From: Stephania yunnanensis | Lineage: Eukaryota; Streptophyta; Magnoliopsida; Ranunculales; Menispermaceae | Reading direction: 5' to 3' | Length of the DNA: 64,000 bases | Assembly: GCA_039657365.1 (NCBI GenBank) | Contig: CM077592.1 | Location: 26,331,001-26,395,000, forward strand | In this document: one piece after another, positions 60,353-64,000 of the stretch | Numbering within the stretch: position 1 is the first letter of the stretch | How the letters are laid out: every line of letters starts with the position of its first letter | The notes under the pieces: model-generated | Databases searched by the model: none | Seen by the model: the letters and a program-made list of their open reading frames with translations, nothing else | What the model was told of the DNA's origin: nothing | Program-made: the position numbers and the translations under genes

Positions 60353-62826
60353 TGTCATGACCCGAATTTTTAATCTTGCTAATTATTCATAATCAGGATC
60401 ACAGACCCGTGACGTGGGATCCACACCGTGATACGTGAATTGATCACAACGAGATGGCCGAGGTTTATATTTGATTTATTGTGGTGTATGCCTAGAGTAT
60501 TATATATGTGTTGACAATTAAGTCACTCCTACTTGTGTATAGGTGTTAAGATGTGAAAGGAGACATGCCTCGAGTTGGATGCCAACATGGGACCGAGGTA
60601 GAGAGTTAAATGATAAGTCTATTTTGAGTTTAGTATAGCTTATATAGTGGCTTTAATGTGGCTATAGTTGATTTTGAATTAAATGCAGCCTAAGTTAGTA
60701 GTTTAAAATAATAGCCGTGTGATTTGCATCGAGACACGTATTAGTACATCTAGAAAACTAATTAAGTTACCAATTTGTGATTATTTAGATTAAGTTAATG
60801 GAGGTAAGAGGGACATGTGTTAATAGGTGTAACATTAGATAGGTCTCGATATACGTGTGTGATTAGATCAATGGTTATCATTTAACTATATACATTTCAT
60901 ATTTATAGTTAGATATCAATTCATGTAAACCGCATATTTTCATTTTACAAACTAAAGAGGGAAGGAAACTTGTTAGAGCGGTTTGAGGAAGAAGAAAATC
61001 AGTTTGGGTTTGTGAAATCAAGATGTGGTGGTTGATCAAGCTATTGAACATCAACTAGGTAATTCACTTACCCTAGTTTGTTTAGTTAATTTGATGAATT
61101 CATGAATTAGATCATGTTAGTAGTTGTCTTTATGTTGTTGATGATGTCTTGGGGTTTTTGAGGTGTTCGTGGAGGTCCCCAAGCTATATATGGTGTAAAC
61201 TCAGAATTTTGGTTGCAAAGTTCTGGGTTTTCCTGCACATAGCATGCTAGGTAGATAAGCTAGCACAATACTTTATGTTAGTGCATTAGAGACAGTGGTT
61301 ACTGCACTAATGAGGCCACTAGCGCGCTATTCAAATCACTTAGAGTGCTAATTGCCCTGACCTCATAAAAACCTGCAATTTTTCAAATTTTTCTAAACGC
61401 TATAACTAAGCCTAAAACCCTAAGTAAAGGTCTAAACACATCTAAAAACTTTTTATATGATATCATGAACCTAAGAAAGCTAGGACTTTACAATTGCTTG
61501 ATGTGAGTATACCCGTTGATTGTTTATTTACATTTTATTTTTTGTTTTAACTTATTTTTTATAGTCTATATTGACTATGTCTAGCTTTGTACTCTCATAT
61601 CATGGACTTATTTATTATTCCTCACTTGTTAAGCTTGGTTTCCATGATATTTTGATAAATTGGATTCTTTTCAATTCATTCATGTGCTATATGTCATTTC
61701 TTGTTGTTTTGCAGTAAATGTAGTATAAATAACATACAATTAGGATTCGTGAGTTGTGAATGACTTTGTGGACTTGTATTCTTTGGAAAATTTTGTGTTT
61801 TGTAGATAGCCAGTTCTTAGAATCCTTAATGAGTTATTTTCTCGAATTTATAAAGTAGTTATAGAATCTAAAATCCATTGCACTATGAGTCGATCGGCAC
61901 ACGGGGTTAGAGTTCTTGGGGATGTCAACACTCACCACTATGATGAGGCATACGAGGTTAGAGTCCCTAGGGGGTTGCCTATATATGGGGTTAGAGTCCC
62001 TGTTTATACCGGGGTTAGAGTTTCTAATGACACTACGGTTGGAGTCCCTAGTGATATTAGACTGTGCGACATCACGCACGTCCTTCAGTGGTTAAGGCTT
62101 CACTGGCTTAGGTCACAGCCGACTAGATCTAGATCGTAACTACTTAGCTTTATGTCAGTTTCACTTGTTTAATTGTGGTATTTCTTGGCATAATTGTAGT
62201 ACTAGTCATTCTTTAATGAACTTATGCTTTTAACTATCATTTAGTTTTTTTGGGAAATACAAATGAATTTTTCAATGGGAATTACTATTACTTTTTATAC
62301 TCACCGTCCTTTTTATGACGATGGTGTTGAGCTGCCGATGAGCAAGCTAGGTAAGGAGAAGATTGGAGACTATCTCTGAGCCAACGACGCACCTCTACAT
62401 CAAAATTTGTCGGTTTTGATATTTTGTGTAATATACAGTTTATTTTAATGTACTTTGGCATTATATATTGGGGTGAGCGTTTAGTTCCCTTATCTATAAT
62501 GAAACCACAATATTTATATTCACCATTTTGTTATATATGCATGTGATCGTTGTTTTCCTAGTTTCCACACATTTAGGGTTTTTAATAATTTCTTCCACGT
62601 AATTTGTTAAGGCTTTGCTAAATTTTATAACTTTTAATAAGTTTTTAATTACTTTGAAATTCAATTGTAAAGTGACATGTGTTTTATTTGTCCTAAATAC
62701 AAGTAGTTGAGGAAATCTGGATAAAAAGGCTGATTAATACATAGTTAAGTCCTGTGTGGCTAGGATTTAGGCTTAATTATAGGATTAGGCATGGCGGTGC
62801 CCTAGATTAGAGAAGGGACTATCACA
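60353..62826 (+). repeat. Gypsy LTR L
   Basis: TGTCATGACCCG...GGACTATCACA, about 2.47 kb, same family as M (25760). It has motifs CGAGACACGTATTAG (60730) and TCTCGATATACGTG (60844), CAACTAGGTAA (about 61053), the GCATGCTAGG/TAGCGCGCTA segment (61247-61330), a tandem GGTTAGAGTCCC array (61900-62060) and the MSKLGKEKIGDYL tail (62338-62379). The flanks catgg and aattg do not match, so solo LTR versus 3' LTR of the preceding remnant is open. Confidence 0.7.
61900..62060 (+). repeat. GGTTAGAGTCCC tandem array in LTR L
   Basis: About five spaced copies of GGTTAGAGTYCCTA (near 61905, 61956, 61989, 62014 and 62039). They create an open frame (61885-62139) with repeated VRVP/VRVL peptides. I regard the frame as a by-product of the repeat. 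Confidence 0.75.
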
Positions 62827-64000
62827 AATTGTTTCAAAAATAAAAATTGATTAGATAAACCGAATTTGACTGGAAAATCATAATGGGATTATGATTTGAT
62901 TAGTAAAGTTAACTAAGTCGGTTTCTAATAAAATAAAATACTTTGAAGCAAAGTATGGTCTCATTTCTGAAACAAAACACCAAGTGAAATGTTCAATAGA
63001 ACTACAGTTGAAAACAATCAAATGATTTAAAAAAAAAAGTATTAAAATTTTTGATTGTTTATTACTCGAGTTACGTATTCATAAACGACGTTGAGTATAG
63101 TTGTTCTATGAGTTAAATAAAGAAATGATAAAATAAATAAAAATATACTATTTAGAAGTAGTCTTTGTTAACACCAGATTAGTTATGAAACAAAGATTAG
63201 TGAAATTTCCTACTAAAAATGAAAGGTGTAATGATACGATCAACATGTTAGAAGTTAAGGTGTTGGGGAAGTGGTTTAATAATGGCTAAGATTAGCAATT
63301 AAATAAAACATGAGTAGTTATGTTTTGAAATTCAAAGTACCAATAGTCTCTTCTAACAAAATTAACTTGTGATGCCTATCACCGCATATTAAAATATAAC
63401 TAAGGAAAAGATAGACGTACTGATTGAGAATCAATTAGTGATTTCTACAGGCTATCGTTATGAGCTCCTATATTGCTAGAATTTCCATTTATAGAACTTA
63501 AAAGATCGAAATAACATCCTTTAAGAGTTTGATTAGTCGTTAAATAAATTAAGGTATTAGAAATTCAAATTTCTCCATCTCTTCAGTTGAATAATAATGG
63601 ACAAATGAAATCATCAAAAAATAAATTGATGATTAGTAAGATGTTTTGTTATCTTGCATAGTCTCTTGAAAAGTATCAAATCTCTTTCTGAGAGAAAGAA
63701 AAGTTTAGAAAATTTAAGACTAATGGAAATAACTTAAGGCAATAAAAAAACATTGGAACTATTTGAGTTAGGAGTTTCTCTATTTTGAATAAAGAATAAC
63801 TAAGGAAGACTTCAATTGATTGAATGATCATAAGAAGTTGCACCATCCTTAGCTATATTTTTGAAGAATTGGTTGAGATAAAAGAGCTATAAGTGGCATA
63901 GGTATTGAGAGAAAGTTGTGGAGAGTTTGTAAAGGGACTAAAAACGAGATAAATGTGAGAGTAGCTATGATTGACAAAAATAGAATCAAGTAGACTCTAT
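62827..64000. other. Unassigned AT-rich sequence to window end
   Basis: No frame above background and no recognised motif. A-rich, with short words such as AAGTATYAAA also seen at 59820-60350. The two could be halves of one sequence separated by LTR L, but I cannot confirm this. Confidence 0.35.

Noticed and set aside
61885..62139. 84-codon frame with VRVP repeats as a gene
   Set aside because: It is created by the GGTTAGAGTCCC tandem array in LTR L, and no start context or homologue is evident.
1..64000. tRNA, rRNA, organelle-derived or intact host genes
   Set aside because: I looked for cloverleaf-like boxes, conserved rRNA stretches and long exon series and found none. The only tRNA-related strings are primer-binding sites.

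Overview
This window looks like intergenic DNA from a flowering plant. It is AT-rich and almost entirely built from Ty3/gypsy and Ty1/copia LTR retrotransposons, with single non-autonomous CACTA and hAT elements and an RTE-like LINE tail. Every primer-binding site I found resembles the plant initiator-Met tRNA type (TGGTATCAGAGC). I see no intact host gene, tRNA, rRNA or organelle insert. I cannot name the species.

Layout. Positions 1-440 are the start of a minus-strand gypsy LTR. Positions 1098-19632 are one minus-strand copia element (A) that received later insertions: a plus-strand gypsy element (B, 3258-9569, duplication ccaat), a solo copia LTR (C, 9657-11046) and, inside its 5' LTR, a solo gypsy LTR (D, 16364-19243) that carries a CACTA MITE (17924-18264, duplication aat). 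Next come a solo copia LTR (19801-21185, duplication tcatg), a short possible host coding fragment, and a minus-strand solo gypsy LTR (K, 21687-24010, duplication attta) inserted at the edge of a perfect palindrome. Positions 25130-27545 hold two more gypsy LTR fragments. A 407-bp tandem duplication and a 5'-truncated LINE follow.

Positions 30871-43896 are a gypsy element (G). Its RNase H region is split by a solo LTR (I, 33538-39811, duplication tgaat). That LTR is itself split by a small chromovirus derivative (J, 36245-39622, duplication actag). J has a long open reading frame in which nearly all of RT, RNase H and integrase is deleted in frame. The right third holds two diverged copies of a gene resembling the plant 'putative transposon protein' family, two retroviral-type protease fragments, a hAT MITE (48801-49641), a second decayed copia element (F, 50474-57215) and another gypsy LTR (L, 60353-62826).

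Apart from J's 471-codon frame, all the retroelement genes are broken by stops or frameshifts. Mobilisation of anything here would need proteins supplied from elsewhere. Two signals run across otherwise different gypsy LTRs. One is a recurring motif close to CCTCGAGATACGTG in their upstream halves. The other is a short segment that could encode a peptide ending ...GDYL-stop, at a near-constant distance (about 420-465 bp) from the LTR 3' end in four families. These are the most unusual observations here.
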